Below are positions 44,638 to 53,894 of a DNA stretch of 64,000 nucleotides, one piece after another (position 1 is the first letter of the stretch; each line of letters starts with the position of its first letter). This stretch comes from Nitrosopumilus sp. GTDB lineage: Archaea; Thermoproteota; Nitrososphaeria; Nitrososphaerales; Nitrosopumilaceae. The position numbers were made by a program, and so were the translations under genes. The stretch is from the NCBI RefSeq assembly GCF_025699255.1, contig NZ_JAILWA010000005.1, positions 33,611 through 97,610 on the forward strand, read 5' to 3'. Under the pieces are notes generated by a model. That model ran no database searches. It was not told the DNA's origin and saw nothing but the letters and a program-made list of their open reading frames with translations.

Positions 44638-45764
44638 TACTTCATCTTTTTGTCATGAAGTCTTTTTAAATGCTGTAGTGTTTTCTTTAGAATTTCTATC
44701 CCTCTAAGATATTCGTCCACTGAAACTTTTTCATCAATAGTATGTGCCTCGTGTGGATCTCCTGGACCATATGTCACTACTGGAATTCCCCATTGATTTC
44801 CAAGAACATTCATGTCTCCTGTTCCTGTTTTTCTGATTAAAGTTGGTCTGGAATGTTCAGTTTCCATTATTCCTAGAGTGAATGCTCTAACCAATGGTGA
44901 ATTGTGTGGAGCCTCGAATGGTTCAGTTTCATCCAAAATTGAATAAAATGCTTCAACTTCTCTTTCTTGCGAAATTTCTTTTACTAGAGTTGCAATTTTT
45001 TGTTCAATGGATTTGCAATTCATATCTACAGGAATTCTGATATCAAAAGTTGTTTCACAATCTTTAGGTGTAACATTGTGACTAGTTCCTCCTTTGACTT
45101 CTGTCATTGTGGCAGTTAATAACATCCCTTTAGTTCTATCTTCTTGATTTGCTTCTAACTTGTCTTTTAATTCTCTAGCAAAAATCATTGACTCTAAAAT
45201 TGCGTTTTTTGATAACCAAGGTGCACTTGCATGAGAACTATCTGGAACACTGATTTTGAGATTGATTGCTAGTCTTCCTTTGTATGCAATTGTTACTTGT
45301 TTGATCCCACTTGGTTCTCCAAAAACAGCATAATCGATATCCATTTTTTTCTTAACTAAATTTTTGATTCCTGTTGCATTTCCTTCTTCATCAACTGCAC
45401 CAACAAAAATTATAGTTCCATTATTGTTTTGGATTGATGCTGCAGCAAATAACATTGCCATTAGTGGAGCCTTAGCATCTGATGCTCCTCTACCATATAG
45501 AGAATCTCCCTCTTTTCTTACTTTGACTTTTCCAGGAACTACGTCCATGTGTCCGCATAACATAATTTTAGGAGATCCTGAACCCTTCTTTGCTATCATA
45601 TTTCCGACTTCGTCAATTTGAATATCTTCAAAACCTAAATCATCACATTTGTCGGCTAAAAATTCTGCCATTGGTTTTTCACTTAGAGATGGTGTATAGA
45701 GTCTCAATGCTTTCTCTAACATCTTTACTGCAAATCTTGGTGTAACTGTAAAATGAGTGTCCAA
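44637..45764 (-). CDS. lysK: M20 metallopeptidase, LysW-lysine/ornithine hydrolase (LysK type)
   Basis: 375 aa with a TTG start 3 bases after the lysX stop. Zinc ligands lie in MLCGHMDVVPG, LYGRGASDAKAPLMAML and GAVDEEGNATG. In the carrier-protein pathway LysK releases lysine or ornithine from LysW. Sequence alone would also allow a DapE/ArgE-type deacylase; the LysX-LysW context decides. Confidence 0.85.
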   Translation of the reverse strand: MDTHFTVTPRFAVKMLEKALRLYTPSLSEKPMAEFLADKCDDLGFEDIQIDEVGNMIAKKGSGSPKIMLCGHMDVVPGKVKVRKEGDSLYGRGASDAKAPLMAMLFAAASIQNNNGTIIFVGAVDEEGNATGIKNLVKKKMDIDYAVFGEPSGIKQVTIAYKGRLAINLKISVPDSSHASAPWLSKNAILESMIFARELKDKLEANQEDRTKGMLLTATMTEVKGGTSHNVTPKDCETTFDIRIPVDMNCKSIEQKIATLVKEISQEREVEAFYSILDETEPFEAPHNSPLVRAFTLGIMETEHSRPTLIRKTGTGDMNVLGNQWGIPVVTYGPGDPHEAHTIDEKVSVDEYLRGIEILKKTLQHLKRLHDKKMK

Positions 45765-45767
45765 TTC

Positions 45768-46610
45768 TTACTTTTCTATCTTCAGTGCATAATCTAGCAT
45801 TAAGGAAGGAATGTCTACTTCACAGACTCTTACTGTGTTTTTGTATTCAGTTGTATTGTTCACTTCGTGTACAACTAATCCTTTCTCATCACTTTCCATC
45901 AAATCTACACCTACGATATCTCCTTCAATTGCATGTTTTGCCTTTATACACATTTCTTCCATCTCTTGTGTAACTTTACATGGCTCAGCTGTTCCTCCAA
46001 GTGCCATGTTTGTTTTCCAATGTTTAGATGAACGATAAATTGCTGCAACTATTTTATCTCCTACCATTATAGCTCTGATATCTCGTGGTGGTCTTTTTAC
46101 AAACTCTTCTAAATAATGAACTTGGTATATTGGATACATATTTTCTCTACTTTCAATAATGCCTTCGGCTGAATCTCTGTCATTTAATTTTGAAATCAAT
46201 CTTCCCCAACTACCAACAGTTGGTTTGATTACTTTGGGGTATCCTTGTGAATCTAATGCTTCTAATGCAGCTTCTTTTGAAAATGCAACTGTTGCATCTG
46301 GTGTTGGAACTCCAAATTTTTTTAACAACATATGTGTAAATAATTTATTTCCTGCAAAAACCCCTGTGTTAAGACAATTAATTACTTTAACACCAATTCC
46401 TTCAAGTGCTGCAGTTGAATGTAGATTTCTGTAGTAACTTACACATCTTTGAATTACAATTCCATAGTCTTCAGGTTTTTTTTCTAAATCTATTGCCAAT
46501 TTTTTACAATCAACCATCTGGATGTTAATGTTCTTTTTTTTACCGGCTTCTAGTAGAGCTTTTTCTTCCCAACGGATTGTATCGTAAAGAATGGTAACGT
46601 CAGGATTCAC
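45768..46610 (-). CDS. lysX: LysX-type ATP-grasp ligase (amino acid to LysW), lysine-branch copy
   Basis: 280 aa from a GTG start at 46610, chosen because GTGA overlaps the LysW stop; TTG 46619 is in frame. ATP-grasp features: KVIKPTVGSWGRLISKLNDR, VKRPPRDIRAIMVGDKIVAA, KTNMALGGTAEP, VHEVNNTTEYKN. It attaches the amino group of aminoadipate (LysX) or glutamate (ArgX) to the C-terminus of LysW. Assignment to the lysine branch rests on the neighbouring homocitrate-synthase-like gene and LysK. Confidence 0.82.
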   Translation of the reverse strand: MNPDVTILYDTIRWEEKALLEAGKKKNINIQMVDCKKLAIDLEKKPEDYGIVIQRCVSYYRNLHSTAALEGIGVKVINCLNTGVFAGNKLFTHMLLKKFGVPTPDATVAFSKEAALEALDSQGYPKVIKPTVGSWGRLISKLNDRDSAEGIIESRENMYPIYQVHYLEEFVKRPPRDIRAIMVGDKIVAAIYRSSKHWKTNMALGGTAEPCKVTQEMEEMCIKAKHAIEGDIVGVDLMESDEKGLVVHEVNNTTEYKNTVRVCEVDIPSLMLDYALKIEK

Positions 46611-46774
46611 TGTCCCCAATCCTCGCCAACCGTTTGGGCAGGCTTTAGATCGAAACCATTTGAACCTTTAGCTAATTCAAAACTTGCGCCACATTCCGGA
46701 CATGTTACGATTTCTCCTTCAAGTGCATCACTTGGAATGGAAATATCTGCATCACATTCTTCACATTTTGACAT
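46607..46774 (-). CDS. lysW: LysW-type carrier protein with unusual C-terminal Gln
   Basis: 55 aa. Zinc-knuckle pairs CEECDADISIPSD and CPECGASFEL, then an acidic tail ending VGEDWGQ. Known LysW proteins end EDWGE, and the last Glu's gamma-carboxyl carries the substrate. Here the last codon is CAG (Gln), read directly from the sequence, while the second copy (52399) has the normal Glu. Overlaps lysX by GTGA. Confidence 0.85.
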   Translation of the reverse strand: MSKCEECDADISIPSDALEGEIVTCPECGASFELAKGSNGFDLKPAQTVGEDWGQ

Positions 46775-46796
46775 ATTTTCTCTTCATTACTCCTCT

Positions 46797-47963
46797 TTAT
46801 TTATCATTAATTATCTTTTTTTCAAGTCTATCTTCTAGTGGAATTTCTATAAGATCTCCCATTCTCAGACCTTTTAGTCCTGCAGCAACAGCTTTTGCAC
46901 CTTCTTCATCTTTTTCTAATCCTAACAATGACATCAAATATGCAGCACCTGTTTTTCCTGCCAGCTCTCCAAATACTATTCTTCTTCTATTCCCTACTGC
47001 TCTTGGCGGAATTGGTTCATAGGCTGCTGGATTCTTGAGAATTGCTGCTAGGTGTGTTCCTGCTTTATGTTTGTATGCTGATGAACCTACAATTGGTTTT
47101 GAATCATATGGTTTGATGGATGTGTAATTTTCAATTAATCTTGATAAATCAAGCAACATGTCTAATCTGAAATCATTTGGAGACTTGTATAGGTAGGTCA
47201 ATGCCACTGCAACTTCTGCTAATGGAGGAATTCCAGTTCTTTCTCCAATCCCATCTATGGTTGTATGAATTTGATCCACTCCTGCATCACATGCTGAAAA
47301 AGCATTTGCAACTGCAAAACCAATATCATTATGAACATGGGCATCTAATGGTACGTCCACTACTTCTCTTACTTTTTTAACAAAATTATACATTCCAATC
47401 GGACGTAAAATACCAACTGTATCTGGAAGACTGATTCTGTCTACTCCTGCTTCTTCAATAGCTTTACAAACTTTTAGTAAGAATTCTGGTTCTGCTCTAC
47501 TACCATCTTCAACGGTAAATCTAATTTTGAGTCCATGTGATTTTGCATACTCTACTGTTTCAACAGCTCTTTCAAGTGCTTCTTCTCTTGAAATTCGTAA
47601 TTTTTCTTTTAGGTGAATGTCTGAAATTCCTAAATATGCTGCACACCATTTGGCATCACAATCTAACGAAATATCAATATCTTGTTTTAAAGCACGTCCA
47701 TGTGATACGATATCTGCCTTTAGTCCTTGTTTGATAATTGTCTTAGTAGCTTCTTTATGATCATTTGATACTACTGGTGAAATTTCAATTTGATCCACTC
47801 CGAAATAATCTAACATCCATGCGATTTGGATTCTTTGTTTATTTGTAAATGAAACACCTGGGTGTTGCTCTCCTTCTCTTAGAGTGCTATCAAGAATTCT
47901 AATTCTCTTTGGATTTTTTTCATATGCATTATACAGATTTGCATAGTGATTCGGATCTTTCAT
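46797..47963 (-). CDS. Homocitrate synthase-like DRE-TIM enzyme
   Basis: 388 aa. DRE-TIM metallolyase signatures RILDSTLREGEQHPGVSF, HVHNDIGFAVANAFSACDAG and SLPDTVGILRPIG. Among the family (homocitrate, isopropylmalate, citramalate synthases) the short length, lack of a large regulatory domain, and position before LysW/LysX/LysK favour homocitrate synthase (entry to aminoadipate). An isopropylmalate-type activity is the main alternative. Confidence 0.75.
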   Translation of the reverse strand: MKDPNHYANLYNAYEKNPKRIRILDSTLREGEQHPGVSFTNKQRIQIAWMLDYFGVDQIEISPVVSNDHKEATKTIIKQGLKADIVSHGRALKQDIDISLDCDAKWCAAYLGISDIHLKEKLRISREEALERAVETVEYAKSHGLKIRFTVEDGSRAEPEFLLKVCKAIEEAGVDRISLPDTVGILRPIGMYNFVKKVREVVDVPLDAHVHNDIGFAVANAFSACDAGVDQIHTTIDGIGERTGIPPLAEVAVALTYLYKSPNDFRLDMLLDLSRLIENYTSIKPYDSKPIVGSSAYKHKAGTHLAAILKNPAAYEPIPPRAVGNRRRIVFGELAGKTGAAYLMSLLGLEKDEEGAKAVAAGLKGLRMGDLIEIPLEDRLEKKIINDK

Positions 47964-48080
47964 TACTGATATCGCTACCTAAAATTGATGATATAAACAT
48001 ATTCGTACTATCTTCGTTAGAAATTTCTAATTATGATCCTAAATTAGTTTGGAAATTAAATTATGAAACGAAAGTCGTAT

Positions 48081-48500
48081 TTAGATAATTTTTCTTAAGA
48101 TTATGACGGTGTTTGTATCTACAACGCCTGGAATTTTTCTTAATGCGTCAATACTGTTGTTGATTTCTGTAATGCTTGTTGCACTCATTATTGTAGTTAT
48201 GTCGTATTGGCCTGTAATTTCATAGACTGTTTTAACTCCGTCTAATTTTGCAAGTTTTAGTGATACTTTGGAAGTGTCTGTAGCAGAATCTACTGAAACT
48301 AAAACAATTGCACTGGTTGTATTTTCTTCACCTAATTCTAAAGTGAATTTTTTGATGGTTCCGCTATCTACAAGATTTTTTACTCGTCTTCTTACCGCTG
48401 ATTCTGATAACTTTAATTTTTTACCAATATCTACAAACGATTCTCTAGAATCCTCTTTTAGATATCCAATAATCTTTTCATCAACTTTATCCTTGTACAT
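48081..48500 (-). CDS. Lrp/AsnC-family regulator
   Basis: 139 aa. N-terminal HTH (RESFVDIGKKLKLSESAVRR, RVKNLVDSGTIKKFTLEL) and C-terminal RAM ligand-binding domain (VYEITGQYDITTIMSATSIT, KIPGVVDTNTVIIL). Overlaps the lysJ 3' end by 14 bases, so it belongs to the LysW operon. In Sulfolobus an Lrp protein (LysM) controls this pathway, so amino-acid-responsive control is likely. Confidence 0.9.
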   Translation of the reverse strand: MYKDKVDEKIIGYLKEDSRESFVDIGKKLKLSESAVRRRVKNLVDSGTIKKFTLELGEENTTSAIVLVSVDSATDTSKVSLKLAKLDGVKTVYEITGQYDITTIMSATSITEINNSIDALRKIPGVVDTNTVIILRKII

Positions 48501-49668
48501 TTCTTTTTTCTTCCTCTTCAGTTAGTACTATATCTAGAGCATGTAAAACTTTTGTTACATCGTCTTCTGATATCACTAATGGTGGAAGAATTCTTAGAAT
48601 ATTTCTTCCAGAATATAACATTAGAACTCCTTTCTTGATTAACCCCATTAGGATATCTTTAACTTCAAATTTCATTTCAACTCCGATCATTAGTCCTTTG
48701 CCTCTAATTTCTCTAATCATCGTGTGTTTTTCTTTTAATTTTTCTAATCCTTCTCTGAATATTTTTCCCATCTTTTCGGAATTTTCAATCAATCCGTCTT
48801 CTGTAATTGCTTTTAGTGCTGCAATCCCTGCAGCACAAGATATCGGGTTTCCGCCAAAAGTGGATGAATGTTCTCCTTTGTTAATTGAAGATAAGATTTC
48901 TGGTTTTACTAGAGTTGCTCCCATTGGCACACCTCCTGCAATTCCTTTTGCTAGACATAGTATGTCTGGAACAGTATTCCAATGATCACATGCCCATAAT
49001 CGTCCAGTTCTGCCTAGACCAGCTTGTATTTCGTCAAAAATTAACACAATTCCTTTTTCATCACATAATTTTCTAACATCTTGTAAGAATCCGTCTGGAG
49101 CAACAATTATTCCACTTTCTCCTTGAATTGGTTCCAAGATTACAAATGCTGTATCTTCATCTATGACTGAACGTAAAGATTCTATATCTCCGTAAGATGC
49201 AAATGAAACTTTCTCTACAAGTGGTGCAAATGCTTTTCTGTATTTTGGATTAAATGTTAATGATAATGCTCCAAATGATTTTCCATGGTAAGATCCTTTC
49301 ATTGCAATCATTCCGGTTTTTCCCGTAAATTTTCTTGCAAACTTCATGGCTGCCTCTATTGCTTCAGCACCACTGTTGTTTAGATGAACTTGTGTTAGAC
49401 CTTTTGGTGCTAAGCCGATTAGTGTGGACAAAAATTCTTCTCGTGTTTTGTTATACAGAGAACTATGTACTGTAATTATTTTGTCGATTTGTTCTTTGAT
49501 TGCATTATTGACTCTCTCATTTTTGTGACCTACTAAAGCTACTCCATATCCTCCCATGCAATCGATGTATTCTTTTCCATCTGTATCCCATACATGAGAT
49601 CCTACTCCTTTTTCAACCGTAACTGGAAATCTCTGATAAAGATTTCCCATAAATTGATCTTCACTCAT
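48487..49668 (-). CDS. lysJ: LysW-linked semialdehyde aminotransferase (LysJ/ArgD type)
   Basis: 393 aa from ATG 49668 (TTG 49674 in frame). Class III PLP aminotransferase: DTDGKEYIDCMGGYGVALVG, MKGSYHGKSFGALSLTFN, IFDEIQAGLGRTG and the PLP Lys in CLAKGIAGGVPMGA. Transaminates the LysW-bound semialdehyde to the LysW-lysine or -ornithine form. Start overlaps the kinase stop by 8 bases. Confidence 0.88.
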   Translation of the reverse strand: MSEDQFMGNLYQRFPVTVEKGVGSHVWDTDGKEYIDCMGGYGVALVGHKNERVNNAIKEQIDKIITVHSSLYNKTREEFLSTLIGLAPKGLTQVHLNNSGAEAIEAAMKFARKFTGKTGMIAMKGSYHGKSFGALSLTFNPKYRKAFAPLVEKVSFASYGDIESLRSVIDEDTAFVILEPIQGESGIIVAPDGFLQDVRKLCDEKGIVLIFDEIQAGLGRTGRLWACDHWNTVPDILCLAKGIAGGVPMGATLVKPEILSSINKGEHSSTFGGNPISCAAGIAALKAITEDGLIENSEKMGKIFREGLEKLKEKHTMIREIRGKGLMIGVEMKFEVKDILMGLIKKGVLMLYSGRNILRILPPLVISEDDVTKVLHALDIVLTEEEEKRNVQG

Positions 49669-50464
49669 GTTCAATCACCGTACAATTATCATGTGCAATA
49701 GCTGATGATATTGGATTTTCTCTTTGACCATTACCAATCAATGCTTCTTTTACTCCCATATCTAATGCTTCAGTTGATGCCAAAATTTTCTTTTCCATAC
49801 CTGGTCCTATTTTTGGCCTGATTTCTTTTGCTTCTGCCAATGTAAGTTTTGGAACCAATTTATCCTCCATCAATAATCCGTCAACATTTGTGATGAATAA
49901 TACTTTATCACATCCTACCTTGCCTGCAACATATGCTGCGGCTCTGTCTCCATCTATGTTGAGAAACTCTGATTCTTCACTCATTGCTATGGGTGAAATC
50001 ACTGGCGTAAGACCTTGCTCTAAAAGAGATCTGATGAATTTTGAATTTACCTCTTTAATTTTTCCTGTATATCCTCCATCTATTGCTTGTTTTCTTCCTT
50101 TTTCATTCATAATTAGCAATTTTTTCTTTCTATCTGCTTGAATCACTTTGGCATCTACTCCAGAAAGACCAATTGCATTAATGCCATTTTTTTGAAGCAT
50201 TTGAACAATGGTTTTGTTGATTCTGCCTGACATTACCATGGTGAATATTTCTGCAGTTTCTTTGTCTGTGTATCTACTTTTGATTCCACTTGGGGATGTA
50301 ACAAACTTTGGCTCTTTTCCAAGCTGTTCGCAAACTTTGGTAACTTCTTTTCCACCCCCATGAACTATAATTATCCCTTCAGTTTCAGCTATTTTTTTAA
50401 TATCTGAAATTGTTGATGAATGTAAATCGTCTACTACACTTCCACCAATTTTGATAGTAATCAT
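49661..50464 (-). CDS. lysZ: LysW-aminoadipate/glutamate kinase (LysZ/ArgB type)
   Basis: 267 aa amino-acid kinase fold. Glycine loop IKIGGSVVDDLHS and IIVHGGGKEVTKVCEQLGKE; FITNVDGLLMEDK; GPGMEKKILASTEALDMGVK. Phosphorylates the LysW-bound side chain. Two bases from lysY. Confidence 0.88.
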   Translation of the reverse strand: MITIKIGGSVVDDLHSSTISDIKKIAETEGIIIVHGGGKEVTKVCEQLGKEPKFVTSPSGIKSRYTDKETAEIFTMVMSGRINKTIVQMLQKNGINAIGLSGVDAKVIQADRKKKLLIMNEKGRKQAIDGGYTGKIKEVNSKFIRSLLEQGLTPVISPIAMSEESEFLNIDGDRAAAYVAGKVGCDKVLFITNVDGLLMEDKLVPKLTLAEAKEIRPKIGPGMEKKILASTEALDMGVKEALIGNGQRENPISSAIAHDNCTVIEHE

Positions 50465-50466
50465 TT

Positions 50467-51513
50467 CTAAACAGGAGTTAATGGTGTATATCTTAATCCA
50501 TCCATTTCATCAAAACCACACATTACGTTCATGTTTTGAATGGCTGAACCTGCTGCACCTTTCATCAAATTATCTGATGCAGACAATGCAATCAATCTGT
50601 TGTTATCTTCATCTAAATCAAATCCTATATCACAAAAGTTTGAACCAACTAAGAATTTTGGATCTGGGAATTTGTATAATCCTTTTTTATCTCTAATTAA
50701 TCTGACAAATCTCTCATCACCATATGTTTGACGATATAGTTTCCACAATTCTTTTTCTTCAATATCTTTTTTCATAAATGTGTGATTAGTACATAAAATT
50801 CCACGAACTACATCTACTGCATGTGGACTCATTGAAACATGGATTTTCTTTCCTGCAATTTCGCTTAATTCTTGTTCAATTTCACCTGTGTGTCTGTGCT
50901 TTGCTGGTTTGTATGGTCTAATTACTCCTGCTCTCATTGCATGTGCAGTTCCTGAACCTGAACCAGCTCCGGATGAACCAATTTTAGAATCTACTACAAT
51001 ATGTTCAGTATCAATAATGTCATTTCGAATTAATGGAGCTAATGCTAGCATTGATGTTACAGCCATACATCCAGGACAAGAAACTAGTTGAGCATTTTTA
51101 ATTTGTTCTCTGTGTAATTCTGGTACACCAAAAACTGATTTTTCTAAATAATCTGGATGTGGGTGTTCCCATCCATACCATTTGTCATATGCATCCTGGT
51201 TGTGTAATCTATAATCTGCACTCAAATCAATGATTTTTACACCTCTGTCATAGAGTGCTTTTACAATCTCAGTTGCAGTTCCATGAGGAACAGCTGTGAA
51301 AACTAGATCACATTGATCTGTTAATTTATCATAATCTAATTCTGAGAATGTCAGATCGGTAAATCCTTTCAAACTTGGTTGAACTCTGTGTAAATATTCG
51401 CCTACGTGTTGTCTTGATGTTACTGTGGTAATCTCTACATCTGGGTGATTAACTAGCAGACGAAGTGTCTCTCCTCCTACATAACCTGATGCTCCTACAA
51501 CACCTACTTTCAT
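50467..51513 (-). CDS. lysY: LysW-phosphoaminoadipate/phosphoglutamate reductase (LysY/ArgC type)
   Basis: 348 aa. N-terminal NADP-binding GVVGASGYVGGETLRLL, catalytic Cys in LVSCPGCMAVTSMLAL, and GSSGAGSGSGTAHAMRAG. Reduces the acyl phosphate to the semialdehyde. Between lysZ and the second lysX/argX. Confidence 0.9.
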   Translation of the reverse strand: MKVGVVGASGYVGGETLRLLVNHPDVEITTVTSRQHVGEYLHRVQPSLKGFTDLTFSELDYDKLTDQCDLVFTAVPHGTATEIVKALYDRGVKIIDLSADYRLHNQDAYDKWYGWEHPHPDYLEKSVFGVPELHREQIKNAQLVSCPGCMAVTSMLALAPLIRNDIIDTEHIVVDSKIGSSGAGSGSGTAHAMRAGVIRPYKPAKHRHTGEIEQELSEIAGKKIHVSMSPHAVDVVRGILCTNHTFMKKDIEEKELWKLYRQTYGDERFVRLIRDKKGLYKFPDPKFLVGSNFCDIGFDLDEDNNRLIALSASDNLMKGAAGSAIQNMNVMCGFDEMDGLRYTPLTPV

Positions 51514-51541
51514 GATAAACCTCCTCGTAATGGAGTATAAT

Positions 51542-52399
51542 TTATTTCCTAACGTAGTTTATGGCGAATTCTACCATTTCTTTTGGTATATTTCGTTGTG
51601 CAACTCTTGCCAATCCTTTGAATTCTACTGTATTGTTTACTTCATGTACAACCAACCCGTTTTCCTCATCTTCCATCATGTCAATTCCTAAGATCCCACC
51701 ACCCATGGCTTTTGATGCTTTTGCAGCCATATCTTCCATCTCTTTTGTGATCTCACATAGTTCTGGATCTGCTCCGAGTGCTATATTCGTCTTAAATCCT
51801 CCTGATGATTTTCTATACATAGCTGCAATAGGTTCATCACCTATCGTAATTACTCTGATGTCTCGTGGTGGTCTTTTGATTAATTCTTGCAAATAGTATA
51901 TTCTATCATGAGGACTATCTGTAATATCTCTAATTTCAAAAACAGCTTCCATAGTGTCTTTATCTTTTAATGGCATTACTCCTCTTCCCCAACTACCAAT
52001 TACTGGTTTAATCACTAATGGAAATCCTACCTTTTCTAAATTTTCAGCTGCACTTTCACTTGAAAATGAAAAATATGTTTTTGGTGTTGGAATGTTATTT
52101 TTCTTTAAAAGTAATGTCATAAACATTTTATTTCCACAAATATTTGCAACTTCAAATTTATTTAGAACTGGAATATCCATGAATTCTAAACTTGCAGTAA
52201 AGTGAAGTCCTCTAAAATAACTAACACATCTTTCTAAAACAACATCTCCTAAACCATAATCCTCTTTTTTGCTGTCTGTATTAATTTGGGTGATTTTTGC
52301 ATCTAACATTAATGCATCGTGTCCTAGTTCAGACGCTTCTTTCTGAAGCATCTTTTCTTCCGCTCTTAAGCGGTCAAACACGATACAAACTTTTGACAT
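51542..52399 (-). CDS. argX: Second LysX/ArgX-type ATP-grasp ligase, probable glutamate-LysW ligase
   Basis: 285 aa. ATP-grasp with FPLVIKPVIGSWGRGVMPLK, LIKRPPRDIRVITIGDEPIA, FKTNIALGADPELCEI and VHEVNNTVEFKGLARVAQ. Its start overlaps the LysW2 stop (TAATG). The neighbouring argininosuccinate synthase suggests it serves the arginine branch (LysW-glutamate), which I infer from context rather than from specificity residues. Confidence 0.83.
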   Translation of the reverse strand: MSKVCIVFDRLRAEEKMLQKEASELGHDALMLDAKITQINTDSKKEDYGLGDVVLERCVSYFRGLHFTASLEFMDIPVLNKFEVANICGNKMFMTLLLKKNNIPTPKTYFSFSSESAAENLEKVGFPLVIKPVIGSWGRGVMPLKDKDTMEAVFEIRDITDSPHDRIYYLQELIKRPPRDIRVITIGDEPIAAMYRKSSGGFKTNIALGADPELCEITKEMEDMAAKASKAMGGGILGIDMMEDEENGLVVHEVNNTVEFKGLARVAQRNIPKEMVEFAINYVRK

Positions 52400-52566
52400 T
52401 ACTCTCCCCAGTCTTCGCCTACGGTTTCTGCTTGTTTAAGCTCAACATTTGATCCGTCTTTTTTTGCGATTTCAAAGTCAGCGCCACAATCAGGACAGGA
52501 GACAATTTCTCCTACTGAGGCATCGTCTGGGATGTTTAGTGTTGCATCACATTCTGGGCAGTTCAT
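52399..52566 (-). CDS. lysW: LysW carrier protein, canonical C-terminus
   Basis: 55 aa. Zn pairs CPECDATLNI and CPDCGADFEI, then VELKQAETVGEDWGE with the acceptor C-terminal Glu. Overlaps ArgG stop (ATGA) upstream and ArgX start downstream, giving a tightly coupled unit. Confidence 0.92.
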   Translation of the reverse strand: MNCPECDATLNIPDDASVGEIVSCPDCGADFEIAKKDGSNVELKQAETVGEDWGE

Positions 52567-53762
52567 GTTTTTGTTGACCTTTTCTTTTGTAATTTATTAG
52601 CTTCTGTTGATTGCATTCCCCATAATTCCACAAATCCTTTGGCTAGTCTCTGATCAAAAGTTGATTCCACACCATAAGTTGCAATATCGTGACTATACAA
52701 TGAATTATTTGATTTTCTTCCTACTACTCTGAGACTTCCCTTGTACATCTTTAGTTTCACCGTTCCTGAGACTGGTTTTTGTGATGTTTCTATAAATCCG
52801 TCTAGATCTGTTTTTAGAGGATCTTGCCAAAGTCCTGAATAGACCAAATATGCCCATTCATCATCTATCATCGATTTGAATTTGTTTTCATGTTTAGTGT
52901 GAACCATTTTTTCTAAATCCGTATGGGCTTCAATTAGACATGTTGCAGCAGGAGTTTCATATACTTCACGAGATTTGATTCCTACTACTCTATCTTCAAT
53001 ATGATCAACTATTCCCACACCTGCATTTCCTGCTTTTTTGTTGATGTATTCAATTAGTTTTAGGGGCCCCATTGATTTACCATCTACTCCAATTGGAATT
53101 CCTTTGTTGAATTTGATTTCTAAGTATGTTGGTTTGTCTGGTAAGTTTTTTGTTTTAACCCAAATGAATGCATCATCTGGTGGTTCATTATATGGATCTT
53201 CTAGCACTCCTCCTTCTATTGCACGTCCCCACAAATTTTGATCAATACTAAATTTTTTGGCAACCGTATCAATTTCAATCCCATGTTTTTTTGCAAATTT
53301 TAATTCCGTATCTCTGTCCAAATTTTTATCTCTGATTGGAGCTATGATGGGAAGATCAGAACCAGAACGTAATGTAATGTCGAATCTAACTTGATCATTG
53401 CCTTTTCCAGAACAACCGTGTGCAAGTGATGTGACCTTTTCTTTTTTTGCAATCTCTAAAACTTTTTCTGCAATTAATGGTCTGGCTAGTGCTGTCGCAA
53501 GACAATATTTCTTTTGATAAAGAGCATTTGCTTTGATTGATGGAAAAATGTAATCTTTGACAAATTCTTTTTTTGCATCAATATTGTAGTGTTTTTTTAC
53601 TCCAAGTTTTTTTGCTTTTGCTGCAATTTTTTTCCAGTCATCGCCTTGTCCAACATCTACAGTAACTGTAATGACATCCATGTCGTGTTCATCTTGAAGA
53701 TACTTCACAACAACTGATGTATCTAATCCACCTGAAAATGCAAGAATTCCTTTTTGAGTCAT
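52563..53762 (-). CDS. argG: Argininosuccinate synthase
   Basis: 399 aa. PP-loop LAFSGGLDTSVVVKYL, CLATALARPLIAEK, HGCSGKGNDQVRFD and the C-terminal dimer tail. Joins citrulline and aspartate with ATP. First gene of the minus-strand arginine block; its stop overlaps lysW. Confidence 0.96.
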   Translation of the reverse strand: MTQKGILAFSGGLDTSVVVKYLQDEHDMDVITVTVDVGQGDDWKKIAAKAKKLGVKKHYNIDAKKEFVKDYIFPSIKANALYQKKYCLATALARPLIAEKVLEIAKKEKVTSLAHGCSGKGNDQVRFDITLRSGSDLPIIAPIRDKNLDRDTELKFAKKHGIEIDTVAKKFSIDQNLWGRAIEGGVLEDPYNEPPDDAFIWVKTKNLPDKPTYLEIKFNKGIPIGVDGKSMGPLKLIEYINKKAGNAGVGIVDHIEDRVVGIKSREVYETPAATCLIEAHTDLEKMVHTKHENKFKSMIDDEWAYLVYSGLWQDPLKTDLDGFIETSQKPVSGTVKLKMYKGSLRVVGRKSNNSLYSHDIATYGVESTFDQRLAKGFVELWGMQSTEANKLQKKRSTKT

Positions 53763-53870
53763 AAAACATCTTTTCCGTCGTATTTTGGAATTTATCTTTT
53801 GTGATGACCAAAAATTAAATTATTTTTAGATAATTTATGACTAGCTTGAGCTAAAATTCGATGATTATTT

Positions 53871-53892
53871 AACAGCCAAATATAACGCTGTT
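53871..53892. promoter_or_regulatory. Inverted repeat AACAGC-N10-GCTGTT before the ABC operon
   Basis: The arms flank CAAATATAAC and end 2 bases before ATG 53895. The position fits a repressor operator or a start-site hairpin. An AGCTTGAGCT near-palindrome lies upstream at about 53843-53852. Confidence 0.4.
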
Positions 53893-53894
53893 TT

